Below are positions 18,255-27,664 of a stretch of DNA of 64,000 nt, one piece after another; positions within the stretch are counted from its first letter, which is position 1; each line of letters starts with the position of its first letter. Below the pieces are notes generated by a model. That model saw only the letters and a program-made list of their open reading frames with translations. It was not told the DNA's origin and made no database searches. Source of the DNA: an uncultured Thermoguttaceae bacterium. GTDB lineage: Bacteria > Planctomycetota > Planctomycetia > Pirellulales > Thermoguttaceae. The position numbers and the translations under genes are program-made. The stretch spans positions 1 through 64,000 of the forward strand of contig CALKER010000003.1 of the NCBI GenBank assembly GCA_938084835.1, written 5' to 3'.

Positions 18255-19514
18255 CTACCTAGTTGTTGCCACAAGCCGAAGAGCTTGCCGATATCGCTCC
18301 ATCATAACCGGGCCAAAAGGTTCGAGGACCCGGGGCAGCAGCCCCTTCAAAAAGGCAATCGTCAGACCGTAGTTGGTTATTGGGACTCCGGCGCGGCCAC
18401 ATTTAGCAATTCGGTTCAGCATTACTCGGCGATTAAACATGCAACCTGCGCAGTGGATCACCAGGCGGTAATCCTGCAGATTATCCGGAAAATCTAGGCC
18501 TGCCACCACCTGCCACGCCAAGGGGCCCCCGACAAATTCCTCTAACAAACGCGGAATTTTCACCCGGCCGATATCATCTTCAATAGGATGATGCGTACAC
18601 GCCTCGGCTATGAGAATCTTATCGCCCGGCTGTAGTTCTGCCAGCCTTCCCAGTCCGTCGATAAAATCCTCTAGCTTTCCCTTTTGCCGGGCAAAAAGCA
18701 CAGAAAAACTCGTAAGAGGTATGTGAGGGGGAAGCTGGGCCGCTACCTCCGTAAAGGCTTGGGAATCAGTCACCACCAGGGCTGGCGGCTGCGTCAGCCG
18801 ACCTAATGCTTCGGCTACTTGATGCTCTTTAAGCACAAGCGTTAGGCGATCGCCATCCAACAATTCTCGAAGCGTCTGCACTTGCGGCTGAATGAGCCTC
18901 CCTTTCGGGGCCGCTTTGTCCAACGGGACAACTAGAATTACCACGGCATTTTCCGGAACCAGGTCGAGGACAATGGGAGGTCCCAAGATGTCATTATCCC
19001 CGGCTAACTGGGCCAAAATTTCCCTCAGCTTATTAATACCACGATTTTCACGAAGCGAGATCTCAACGCACTCAATCTTCTCTGCAGCAAGTTTTGCAAC
19101 TAACTCGGGGGAGGGTCTTCCTACATCGGCTCGGCTAAAGACGACCACTACTGGTATCTGGCGATCCCGAAATTCACGAAGGAGCGACTCCTCAAAGTGG
19201 CCCCACTGGCCTTCTGGAGCCAGGACAAGGGCCACATCGGTCCGATCGAAAATGCGGCGAGTTTTTTCTACCCGTCGCGCGCCCAACGCCCCTTCATCGT
19301 CAATACCGGCGGTATCGATGAAAAGCACCGGGCCGATGGGCTTAAGCTCCATCGGCTTCTCCACCGGGTCAGTGGTGGTGCCAGGGCAATCGGAAACAAT
19401 GGCTACCTCCTGCCCAACTAACGCATTCAGAAGCGAAGATTTTCCAGCATTGCGCCGGCCGAAGATGCCAATGTGAACTCGGAAACCCTTAGCTGTTCCG
19501 CGGAGTTGCTCCAT
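18255..19514 (-). CDS. hydF: [FeFe]-hydrogenase maturation GTPase HydF
   Basis: HydF is the scaffold that carries the diiron subcluster precursor and delivers it to the hydrogenase. The N-terminal GTPase domain has the P-loop GRRNAGKS (19-26), a GTTTDP G2 region and DTAG (G3). The C-terminal cluster-binding domain has Cys306 and His308 (ACTHH) followed by HCAGC with Cys355 and Cys358, which fits the CxHx46CxxC signature of genuine HydF. Length 419 is normal. Transcribed last in the hydE-hydG-hydF series, 155 bases after hydG, same strand. Confidence 0.96.
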   Translation of the reverse strand: MEQLRGTAKGFRVHIGIFGRRNAGKSSLLNALVGQEVAIVSDCPGTTTDPVEKPMELKPIGPVLFIDTAGIDDEGALGARRVEKTRRIFDRTDVALVLAPEGQWGHFEESLLREFRDRQIPVVVVFSRADVGRPSPELVAKLAAEKIECVEISLRENRGINKLREILAQLAGDNDILGPPIVLDLVPENAVVILVVPLDKAAPKGRLIQPQVQTLRELLDGDRLTLVLKEHQVAEALGRLTQPPALVVTDSQAFTEVAAQLPPHIPLTSFSVLFARQKGKLEDFIDGLGRLAELQPGDKILIAEACTHHPIEDDIGRVKIPRLLEEFVGGPLAWQVVAGLDFPDNLQDYRLVIHCAGCMFNRRVMLNRIAKCGRAGVPITNYGLTIAFLKGLLPRVLEPFGPVMMERYRQALRLVATTR

Positions 19515-19668
19515 CGACCAACCCTTAAATTATCCGCGTCAAAACGCAAAAATGGTTTTCGTCAACAAGCTTTCCACACTTAGTTGCACAATTTCCAGGC
19601 TCCGTTGCACAATTTTATTGTGTCTCAACTTCTTTAGCCGCCTCGGCCGCCGGTCCCTACTCCCCGGC

Positions 19669-21111
19669 CTAGAAGTAAACATCTCGCTGGCCTTCATACT
19701 CGATGGCAGCGAGCCGTTCTACAAGCCTTCGTTTCCGACCTGACTCGGGAAGCTTAGCAAGCTCCTCAGCAATTCGCTCTTTACCCAACTGGCGGGTGGG
19801 CTCCGACGCAAAGTCAACAAGATATTCCATCAGCGTGAGAAGCGCATTGGGAGTGCAAAAATTGCGGATAAACCCAGGTACGGCAAATTCCATAAATTGC
19901 TGCCCTGTTCGCCCAGAGCGATAGCACGCAGTGCAAAAACTGGGTATATACCCGTGGCAGAGTAACTCATAAATCACTTCTTCCAACGAGCGAAGATCCC
20001 CCAGGTGGAATTGTTCGCGTTCCAGCTGCTGTTCTGCGGAGGCGCTGGTGTACCCGCCGAGCTCGATTCGGCTGCCAGCATCAATCTGGGAGACACCAAA
20101 CCCGAGAAGTTCGCGGCGGAGCTCGGCCGGCTCGCGCGCTGTGAGAATCAGTCCTGTGTAAGGGACCGCAAGACGAAGGATGGCCACCAATCGTTTGAAT
20201 TCCTCGTTGCTGACGCGATAGGGCGACCGGTAGTCCACACCGCAAGCCGGGCGTAACCGGGGGAAGCTAATCGTGTGAGGACCAATTCCATAGTGCCGAA
20301 GTAAATGCCGTGCATGGGCGACAAGTCCCAAAACCTCGAAGCGCCAATCATACAGGCCGAACAACACGCCGATTCCCACATCGTCGGCACCTGCCTCAAT
20401 AGCTCGCGCGGGCGCATCCAGCCGCCACAGGTAGTGCGCCTTTCGCGTGCCCGCCGGGTGGACCTCTTGGTAGGTGCCGTGATGGTATGTTTCGTGGAAA
20501 ATCTGATAAGTGCCGATACCCGCCGACTTGACCACACGAAAACCCTCGTGATCAAGTGGGGCCGCGTTGATGTTGACACGCCGAATCCGTGAATAGCCAA
20601 ATTGGCATGAGTAAACCGTTCGAACACACTCCGCAATGAATTCGGGGGTATAACGGGGATGTTCCCCAAAAACAAGAATCAGCCTTTTGTGCCCGCGAGA
20701 CAAAAGCGACTTAACTTCTGCCTCGATTTCCTCCGGGGAAAGCGTCGCCCGCACTGCCCGCGGATTTGATCGTCGGAACCCACAGTACACACAGTCGTTG
20801 ACGCAGAAACTCCCTATGTAAAGCGGGGCAAAGAGGACAATCCGATTCCCATAAACCTCTTCCTTGAGTTGCCGAGCCGTCTCAAACACCTCCTCAAGAA
20901 CTGCGGGATCTGTTGCCCGGAGAAGCACTGCTGTTTCCTCGACGCTCAGTGCCTCCTTCGCCCGACTTTTGGCCACTATCTCCCGAACCTGAACGGAATC
21001 GGCAGGTCCCTCGAGGAGGCTGCTCAGATAGGCATCATCAATAAAATCGTAACCACTCTCGCTTAATTGGCCGCAAGTCCCAACGGCCCTCATACGAAAA
21101 ACCTTTCTCAC
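19669..21111 (-). CDS. hydG: [FeFe]-hydrogenase maturation radical SAM enzyme HydG
   Basis: HydG cleaves tyrosine to p-cresol, CO and cyanide and builds an Fe(CO)2CN synthon for the H-cluster. The radical SAM cluster motif CVNDCVYC is at Cys103, Cys107 and Cys110. The second, HydG-specific cluster motif is intact: Cys393 and Cys396 in CTACYRSGR, then Cys419, giving CX2CX22C. That motif separates HydG from the related tyrosine lyase ThiH. Length 480 is normal. Flanked by hydE upstream (503-base gap) and hydF downstream. Confidence 0.97.
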   Translation of the reverse strand: MRKVFRMRAVGTCGQLSESGYDFIDDAYLSSLLEGPADSVQVREIVAKSRAKEALSVEETAVLLRATDPAVLEEVFETARQLKEEVYGNRIVLFAPLYIGSFCVNDCVYCGFRRSNPRAVRATLSPEEIEAEVKSLLSRGHKRLILVFGEHPRYTPEFIAECVRTVYSCQFGYSRIRRVNINAAPLDHEGFRVVKSAGIGTYQIFHETYHHGTYQEVHPAGTRKAHYLWRLDAPARAIEAGADDVGIGVLFGLYDWRFEVLGLVAHARHLLRHYGIGPHTISFPRLRPACGVDYRSPYRVSNEEFKRLVAILRLAVPYTGLILTAREPAELRRELLGFGVSQIDAGSRIELGGYTSASAEQQLEREQFHLGDLRSLEEVIYELLCHGYIPSFCTACYRSGRTGQQFMEFAVPGFIRNFCTPNALLTLMEYLVDFASEPTRQLGKERIAEELAKLPESGRKRRLVERLAAIEYEGQRDVYF

Positions 21112-21614
21112 TCGAATGCTCTGGAGGATGGCCTTAAGCGTGCTGTCACACTAAGCCACCACTAAAACTCTTTTACTCCCGACGGCGGCCTGACGTTCAT
21201 CCCCCCAGCTTAGCCCTAATTGTACGCGAACACACGCTGACAGGTGGTCAGATGTTTGCAAGCCTGGCTGGTTGATGCCCATAACTTGGGCAGGGAGGTC
21301 GCCCTACGACCTTTTGGGCAAGCTTTATCGACAAGTGCACGCCCCAGGACGGAAAACTCGGATCGCCGTCCGCTCGAGTCCGAGCCTCAAGGGAGGAAAA
21401 GCTCCACTGCGCCCCTTACCATCAAGCGGGGGACAACACGCGGAACCCCCTACCAACCACCTCCAGCTCCAACATTATATAAGCGGTTAGATAATGATTC
21501 GGCATCTGGCCGGGACTGCCGCCTCTGTCACAGGGCCCAAGGGTCGAGCATTTACTGGCTTATTCCTCTTTTTGACGGCACGCGACAAAATTTGTTAAAT
21601 GCCACCGAAGTGAC
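21112..21614. other. Gap between hydE and hydG
   Basis: About 500 bases between two co-directional maturation genes. Only overlapping plus-strand frames without motifs are seen. The length suggests hydG may have its own promoter here. Confidence 0.4.
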
Positions 21615-22961
21615 TCAGACCCAAAGACCTTTGCGGCGCAAAAAATTCCTAGAAGTTCCCGGCCCTTTTCCCAGCGGCCGACCTTCCGCCTTGATCACTC
21701 TCACCACACGAGCAAACGTATCCTCGGGGGATTCAGATGCCCCAATCTTACCAGGATAAATCTCGTAGAGTTTGCGGTAGTTTGCCGGTGTGAAATTCGG
21801 CATGATGATATTGGCCCCTCGCCGAAGTCCGAGACGGCTCCCCATCGCCGGGTTTAGCGTGGCAAGAGCCGTGGTTGCCGCGATATTGGCCCATGGGCAG
21901 AGTATCCGCGAGAGGGCTATCACTTTCAAAGTGGTTAACTCATCGGCTGGAACCTGCTCTTCACCCCCATGAGGAGGCCACAAGCGGTCGTTTTCGCAAG
22001 CTTGCCTGAAGCCCAACCCCCCGTCGGGCTGGAAGACTTCGTGCTGAAGTTCGCGGGATTGGTACCCCGAATTATGGTCTGAATTCCCCCGAAATTTTTC
22101 CTCCAAACTATTGTTGGCTGGCAGCGGCACGTTTCTCACCAAAGAGCCGGACTTCCCTTCTGTCAAACCGCTCCCACTACCGGCGGGCGCGTCAGATAAA
22201 GCGGAACGCAAAAAACGATCCCTAAGAACTATTTCCGAACCACCTAAAGGAGTATTCGGGTGCCGAATAAAAGGGCCCGACCCGATCATGTCGAGATCAA
22301 GCTCTGTGAAAAGAAGCAGGTCATTGGCGAGATCCACCCATCTTTGACCCGGAAGACCAATTATCACCCCACTGCCCACTTCGTAATCAAACCGCCGAAG
22401 TGCCGCAAGCATCTCTAATCGATCGCGACCCTTCCCCTCATGATGGGGGGGATGATATAGATGGTAAAGAGTCGAATTTGAAGTTTCGAATTTCACCAGG
22501 TACCGGTCTGCCCCAGCGTCGCGCCATAGGAGAAGTTCGTCGTCTGGACGTTCGCCTAAACTTAACGTGACTGCCACGGATCCTAGGCATTTGATCTTCT
22601 TGATAACGTCAGCCACCCACTGGGCGTCGAGAAGGGGATCTTCTCCCGATTGGAGGACAATTGTCCCGATCCCGGCCGAGAGGGCTTTTGCAGCAATTGA
22701 AAGAATTTCCTCGGGGGTCATGCGATAGCGTGTAAGAGAAGAGTTCGGCCCGCGGATCCCGCAGTACGCGCAGCGCCGCACACAGTAGTTACTGATTTCC
22801 ACAAGAGCCCGAAGGTAGACCTCCTCTCCCACAAACTTTTTGCGGACGGAATCTGCCGCTTGCCACAGCCGCTCAAGTTCCTCCGGCCGGGATTCCCGCA
22901 ACCATCCAAGCAGGACGTCTTTATGCCGAAGAAGACTGTCACGATCTACTGGGAGCATCAT
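21615..22961 (-). CDS. hydE: [FeFe]-hydrogenase maturation radical SAM enzyme HydE, with insertion
   Basis: HydE acts on the HydG product to assemble the diiron centre. The cluster motif CVRRCAYC is at Cys60, Cys64 and Cys67, followed by GIRGPN as in HydE/BioB-like enzymes. Other family segments are VLQSGED, LSLGERPD, KFETSN, GVIIGLPGQ, GSGPFIRHPNTPL, and after the insertion LKVIALSRILCPWANIAATTAL. Typical HydE has about 350 residues; this one has 448. The extra roughly 95 residues (about 241-336) sit between the HPNTPL and TLKVIAL segments, which are nearly adjacent in ordinary HydE. They are rich in Ser, Gly, Asn and charged residues and look like a flexible surface loop. The frame is intact across it. 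Confidence 0.93.
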   Translation of the reverse strand: MMLPVDRDSLLRHKDVLLGWLRESRPEELERLWQAADSVRKKFVGEEVYLRALVEISNYCVRRCAYCGIRGPNSSLTRYRMTPEEILSIAAKALSAGIGTIVLQSGEDPLLDAQWVADVIKKIKCLGSVAVTLSLGERPDDELLLWRDAGADRYLVKFETSNSTLYHLYHPPHHEGKGRDRLEMLAALRRFDYEVGSGVIIGLPGQRWVDLANDLLLFTELDLDMIGSGPFIRHPNTPLGGSEIVLRDRFLRSALSDAPAGSGSGLTEGKSGSLVRNVPLPANNSLEEKFRGNSDHNSGYQSRELQHEVFQPDGGLGFRQACENDRLWPPHGGEEQVPADELTTLKVIALSRILCPWANIAATTALATLNPAMGSRLGLRRGANIIMPNFTPANYRKLYEIYPGKIGASESPEDTFARVVRVIKAEGRPLGKGPGTSRNFLRRKGLWV

Positions 22962-23627
22962 CCGTCGCGTCGTCTATCTTTCAGCCTCGGCAGCTCAAAT
23001 TCTCCTGCCTGCTCGCTTCTGAGAAAGGAACTTTCGTACCGCAGAAAGTCCGAAACGGACAATCTGCACTGATCAATTCTATGATGTTGCACGATATCGC
23101 CACGGGCCAAACACATGCATTTCCGCGGGCCAGACAACACCAAGGCGAAAGCAGGCGATGAGCGGCTCCTCGTGACGGGAAACCGAACTCGTAGCTTCAA
23201 CCCGTAGTCAAGAGGTCCTTAAAAGGAGAATCGCAGGGAAAAAACATGAGCATACAAGGACTCTTCGTAAGATCGGGGTAAGGCTCAAACACCAGGGAAG
23301 GCGCTGCCTAGACCGAGCTCGAAGCATCGATCGATCGATCAACCAGATAAAATCGACTAACCGGACAAAATTGCCTCATGTGGCTGGGAGAAAGTCCCCC
23401 CGATGCGCCAAGGGAGGAGGAACTCCGAGGGTGTCTGCTTGTTAAACTTTTTAAAGCCGGGCCGACGAACCTGGGGTTAGCCGATCATGTGGCAAAGACG
23501 TAGGTACTTTTCCCAGGTTCGATTTTTCCTCCCCTGTAAACTTAAGGGCAAGTCGGGCACTTTTCCAGCATTCGTCCGCAGCTGCTAACGGCCACCGCTT
23601 GCCCGTGACCTATTGAGCCTATCGACT
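22962..23627. other. Gap upstream of hydE
   Basis: About 670 bases between the radical SAM gene and hydE, both minus strand. No gene is supported. A GATC run (tetranucleotide repeated about four times) lies near 23327-23342. The hydE promoter is expected here. Confidence 0.4.
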
Positions 23628-24827
23628 CTAGCCGTAACCACCCAGACCGAAAAAAAGCCTCCGTTTAAAGAAGCGATAAAGGAACGAGCCCTCCGGAATT
23701 TCGGCCCCAGCTTGGTGGTGGCTTGGCAATTGCGGCAACTTAGCCAGCAAATCGAGCAATCTCCCACCGGAAAAATCTTGGGCTCCGACTTCACGAATAA
23801 ATTGAGATAGCTCTTGTGGGTATTCGAGGATGACACAACCACGCGTGCGGCTGTGGACAAATTGAGCAAATTCCCGGAGAAACCGACTCTGGCTAATTGT
23901 CACAACTGGATCGCACGAGTTCGTTAACACCTCGCAGCCTACGCTAAGAGGCGGACATGGCTCGAGACTTCCACCCGCCCCGATGTGATAGCCCAGTCCC
24001 CAGGCTGCTGGACAAACAGCCCGACCTTCGGCGTCCCAATACGTATCGATGATCAGGATCGGATGATGACGGCGGAGGCGCAACAAGGCTCGTCGCACCG
24101 ATAGGATCTCATCGCTTCGAAGGCACCATTCCACGGCATCAGCCCGCCCCATGGGCCGATGGATGTAGTACCACAAGTACATACCTCCCATGTGGATTAT
24201 TTGATCCACGTAAACATCGGTGAGCACATCGTGGATATTTTTACGGGAGATGGTCGTCGCTACGCCGAAAAAAAGTTTCTCTGCACGCAAATGCGACAAG
24301 GCATCCATCACACGGGCGAATGTACCAGCACCGCGGCGCGCGTCGTTTATGGGCTCGAAACCGTCCAAGCTTACCAGCGGTGTTACATTGGCAAGCTTTC
24401 CCCATCGACGAGCTACCCCAGGGCTAATGTTCAATCCATTAGTGATCACCTGGAAGTAGCAATCCCGATGACGTTCCAAAATCTCCCAAAGCGCCGGATA
24501 AAGTAGTGGCTCACCCCCGAGAAGGGTATAAAAGAAAAGCCCGTGACGCTTACCGGACTGGATAATTGAATGGGCAACCTCGGGCGGAAGATGTTCTCCA
24601 CCCGCTTCCGGCATCACCCAGCAACCGTGACACCTCAGATTGCATGCGGTCGTCAACGACAAGAAAAGAAACGGTGGCACAAGCGGCTGATCTTTGCGCG
24701 CCTTGTGGTAACGGCGAAGGGCCGGCTCTACCCGCGCAATCCACAGTTGCCACAGATTACGGCGAACTTCCGGCGAAAGCTCCCGATACAATCTTCGAAC
24801 GAAGCGACAAAAAGTCCACAAATTCAT
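23628..24827 (-). CDS. Radical SAM protein of unknown function, SPASM-like C-terminus
   Basis: A 399-residue radical SAM protein. The SAM-binding cluster motif CNLRCHGC is at Cys62, Cys66 and Cys69, with a GGEPLLYP glycine motif, VITNGLN, and VSLDGFEP, which places it among the MoaA/PqqE/SPASM type. Later cysteines (CPAAW, EPCPP, VGCE) could hold an auxiliary cluster. The N-terminal 50 residues are an Arg-rich helical extension. It lies upstream of hydE-hydG-hydF on the same strand, so a link to hydrogenase maturation is possible but unproven; the 670-base gap argues for separate transcription. Substrate unknown. Confidence 0.88.
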   Translation of the reverse strand: MNLWTFCRFVRRLYRELSPEVRRNLWQLWIARVEPALRRYHKARKDQPLVPPFLFLSLTTACNLRCHGCWVMPEAGGEHLPPEVAHSIIQSGKRHGLFFYTLLGGEPLLYPALWEILERHRDCYFQVITNGLNISPGVARRWGKLANVTPLVSLDGFEPINDARRGAGTFARVMDALSHLRAEKLFFGVATTISRKNIHDVLTDVYVDQIIHMGGMYLWYYIHRPMGRADAVEWCLRSDEILSVRRALLRLRRHHPILIIDTYWDAEGRAVCPAAWGLGYHIGAGGSLEPCPPLSVGCEVLTNSCDPVVTISQSRFLREFAQFVHSRTRGCVILEYPQELSQFIREVGAQDFSGGRLLDLLAKLPQLPSHHQAGAEIPEGSFLYRFFKRRLFFGLGGYG

Positions 24828-24979
24828 CGCAAATCAGCTAGGTCATGTCCCGTGAGGGGTTTCTTCGGCCTGAGTGTCCAAACGGCGCAAACGACCCTCT
24901 CGCCGTCAATTTTTCCCCCACACAAGCAATCGACAAGGGGAGCCGTTTGCCGCTAAGCTCGCTCCGCTCTGGCTTGCCT

Positions 24980-26524
24980 TTAACGCTCGAGGCTTGTTAT
25001 CAAAATCGGCACATAGGCTGTGGGATCTAGAGGTTTAGGGATCTCGCCAGAAGGGGGCAAACTTTGCCGGACCGCTTCCCGCAATAAACTCGCCAACTCT
25101 GCTACCACGGCCTGATAAGCCGGGTCGTTGACACGGTTGACCAGCTCCCGAGGATCGAGCTGATGATCATAAAGCTCTCTGCCTTCCCTACCCTCGGCCC
25201 ACTCGGTATAGCGATAACGTTGTGTGCGGATGGAATAACCGAAAAACTCCTGTCCTCCCCGGCGTCGTGTGACCTGGGTCAATGCCCAACCGCGGCCCTT
25301 TTCCTCCGGGTTACGAAGCATTGGCACCAAGCTCTGCCCCTGCAAATTCTTTGGCGTCGGAATATGGCACAATTCGGCCAAGGTGGGATACAAGTCGACC
25401 AGTCCCACCGGAGCGTGGACAACACTCCCGGCCTGAGTTAAGCCGGGCACGATGAAAATCAGCGGTACTCGGCAACTTTCCTCAAAGAGGGACATCTTTT
25501 GGTAAAGTCCGTGCTCGCCCATATGATATCCGTGATCACTGGTAAACACGATAATGGTGCGATCCCCCAGGCCCAAGTCATTCAGGCCTTGAATTACCCG
25601 GCCTACTTGCGCATCCATAAAGCTGATACTGGCCAGATAAGCTTGGAGGGCCTGCCGGCGAAGGTCGTCACTCATAGCCATTTCTTCTTTCCGCCGGGTC
25701 GCCAGTGCCGGCCAAGGAACATCGGTACCTTCTTGGTCCGTTGGCTTAATCAGTGGTACCTCTTCCAGGGGATAAAGCTCAAAGTATTCCTTAGGAGCCA
25801 CGTAGGGCGTGTGGGGCCGAAAGAATCCTACTGCCAGGAAAAACGGACGGTTCTCCGCTTCCGCGCATCGCTTCAGCAGCCAGAGCGCCTCGTCGGCTAT
25901 CTTCCCATCCGTGTGCAGGCGATCTCCACGGGGTGACGCATACCAACTGAGTGTGGCCCCGAATTGCCCCGGAATCAGGCTAAAAATGTCAGGCTCCTCC
26001 ACCGAGCGGTCCACCCCCACCGGATTGACTTTCACCTCCCAAGAAACCGGATCGTCCACTCCGTCCGTACCGACCGAGCGGGGAACCCCGTAATGATAAA
26101 GCTTCCCTACCCGGGCCACAAAATAACCAGCCAGACGAAACGCCTGGGGCAGGCTCACGTGATCCGGAATTGTGTGCCGAAACATCAGTCGGTTGTCAAG
26201 CACCCCGGTGGACCCTGGATACAGTCCCGTTAAAAACGAGTTACGACTTGGCGCGCAAAGCGGGAACTGGTTGTAAGCCCGCTCGAATCGAGTCCCCTGT
26301 GCAGCAAGCCGATCGATGTGGGGCGTTTTTGCCAATTCGTACCCGTAACAGCCCAGCATGTTGTTGAGATCGTCGGCAATAAGAAAAAGCACGTTAAATC
26401 GTGGTGCCTGTTCCGCGCTCTGGGCCCCGGGAACGCTCACCCCGCAAGCGATCAACATCCCGGCTATAACCAAGGGTATCTGCCATCTACGAAGCAAAGA
26501 AATTCGTCGAGATTGGTTGTTCAT
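24980..26524 (-). CDS. Secreted type I sulfatase, iduronate-2-sulfatase-like
   Basis: Hydrolyses sulfate esters, probably on sulfated polysaccharides. ATG 26524 (MNNQSRRISLLRRW) gives a basic N-terminus and a signal peptide ending near PGAQSAEQ. The metal-binding DD is in LIADDLNNMLGCYGY, and the formylglycine motif CAPSR follows about 35 residues later; its Cys must be converted by a formylglycine-generating enzyme. Further family segments: FFLAVGFFRPHTPY, VFTSDHGYHMGEHG and the C-terminal RYRYTEW. This layout matches the iduronate-2-sulfatase group common in planctomycetes. No sulfatase-maturing enzyme or polysaccharide locus is adjacent. Confidence 0.93.
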   Translation of the reverse strand: MNNQSRRISLLRRWQIPLVIAGMLIACGVSVPGAQSAEQAPRFNVLFLIADDLNNMLGCYGYELAKTPHIDRLAAQGTRFERAYNQFPLCAPSRNSFLTGLYPGSTGVLDNRLMFRHTIPDHVSLPQAFRLAGYFVARVGKLYHYGVPRSVGTDGVDDPVSWEVKVNPVGVDRSVEEPDIFSLIPGQFGATLSWYASPRGDRLHTDGKIADEALWLLKRCAEAENRPFFLAVGFFRPHTPYVAPKEYFELYPLEEVPLIKPTDQEGTDVPWPALATRRKEEMAMSDDLRRQALQAYLASISFMDAQVGRVIQGLNDLGLGDRTIIVFTSDHGYHMGEHGLYQKMSLFEESCRVPLIFIVPGLTQAGSVVHAPVGLVDLYPTLAELCHIPTPKNLQGQSLVPMLRNPEEKGRGWALTQVTRRRGGQEFFGYSIRTQRYRYTEWAEGREGRELYDHQLDPRELVNRVNDPAYQAVVAELASLLREAVRQSLPPSGEIPKPLDPTAYVPILITSLER

Positions 26525-26843
26525 GGTTGTTCTCCACTGCTTCGTGTCAAACGTCCCCCGGAGTTTCATCCGTGATATTGAGCCTGCCGTTATGGTGGAG
26601 CCCAGAGGTCGGTTACCGGCCCTCGGCCACCAACATATCTAGGAAATCCTACCACTGCAAGAAGCCTGCTGCTTACCCAGCTGGTTCGCGGCCTAGGGAA
26701 GACGAGCACATCTGAGAGGGAGCAAACCCGGCAAAACAAACCAACAAATACTCCCTCTGCCAACGAGCCGCTCACTTCGCGTTATGTCCAACCTCGTCGC
26801 ATCGGGAAAAAAGCGAGGTTTATCCGTCTTCCCCAATTTTACC

Positions 26844-27515
26844 TCATCCAAGCTTTTCCTCCGCGTAACTCAGCCTGGCATAGCGAGGGGCCAAGGACCA
26901 CACGTTGCTGCGATGCCCCTCCTGCCAGCGAAGCCACCCAAGCTCGGCTACCGCTGAAGCACGGGGGAACCACAGGTGGCGGGGAAGGATGGCTACCACA
27001 TGGTCCTCGGGAACAGGGTAGCGATCCAAAGCTGGTCCTGTCAGCAAGGCTCCTTCGGGAAGCGATCGCACCCATTCTTCAAAGGGGACTAGGTGGGCAC
27101 GGGCCAAGGACTGAATTTTTCCCAAGGCGTGCTTACGGAAACTACCGGCGACAACTTCGCCACGCTGTGCATCGACCGCCACATGGACTTCGTGATAAGA
27201 TTCCGGCACCTGATGTACAATTACTTCCAGCGTATCCAAAGCCACAACATCGGCGCCTGTCAAGTACGCAAAGGTTTTGGCCGTGGCTACCGCAATTCGC
27301 AATCCGGTAAACGATCCGGGCCCAATCGTCGTAGCCACAATCCGCACTTGGAAGGCATCCCACCCGGCTTCATCCAAAAGATTTTTAATCGTGGGATGAA
27401 GCGAACGGGTTGTCGGTTGGTCCTCCGGCAACATAGTTTCCGCCACCAACCGCCCAGCTTCAAGTAGCGCCACACTGCCGCGCCGATGGCTTGTCTCAAT
27501 GGCAAGAAGTCTCAT
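26844..27515 (-). CDS. tsaB: tRNA t6A synthesis protein TsaB
   Basis: TsaB is the structural partner of TsaD in making N6-threonylcarbamoyladenosine at position 37 of ANN-decoding tRNAs. ATG 27515 is preferred because the protein then begins MRLLAIETSHRRGSVALL; an in-frame start lies 18 bases upstream. The signature IGPGSFTGLRIAVATAK is intact, followed by VVALDTLEVI. The C-terminal metal-binding half is reduced as in other TsaB. About 223 residues, normal. It lies downstream of the DUF5107 gene on the same strand. A TrmO-like protein, which in other bacteria modifies t6A, is encoded 13 kb away. Confidence 0.93.
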   Translation of the reverse strand: MRLLAIETSHRRGSVALLEAGRLVAETMLPEDQPTTRSLHPTIKNLLDEAGWDAFQVRIVATTIGPGSFTGLRIAVATAKTFAYLTGADVVALDTLEVIVHQVPESYHEVHVAVDAQRGEVVAGSFRKHALGKIQSLARAHLVPFEEWVRSLPEGALLTGPALDRYPVPEDHVVAILPRHLWFPRASAVAELGWLRWQEGHRSNVWSLAPRYARLSYAEEKLG

Positions 27516-27664
27516 GAAACTCCCAGGGATCATGCGAAGATAACACTACTCTCGCCAACAGTTTGGTCCAAGTTTCAAGTCAAGCCGCCTGACGAATTTT
27601 GGACAACACGCTGGAGCTGGAGGAACTAAGTTGCTCCGCGGTTGAATGTGGAAGCAAAGCTTGT

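Noticed and set aside
19669-21111. ThiH (tyrosine lyase for thiamine) instead of HydG
   Set aside because: The C-terminal CX2CX22C cluster motif, and hydE and hydF as neighbours, mark it as HydG.
23327-23342. GATC tetranucleotide run as a possible SeqA or origin-like element
   Set aside because: Only about four units, no DnaA boxes or dnaA/gyrB neighbours; likely a simple repeat.
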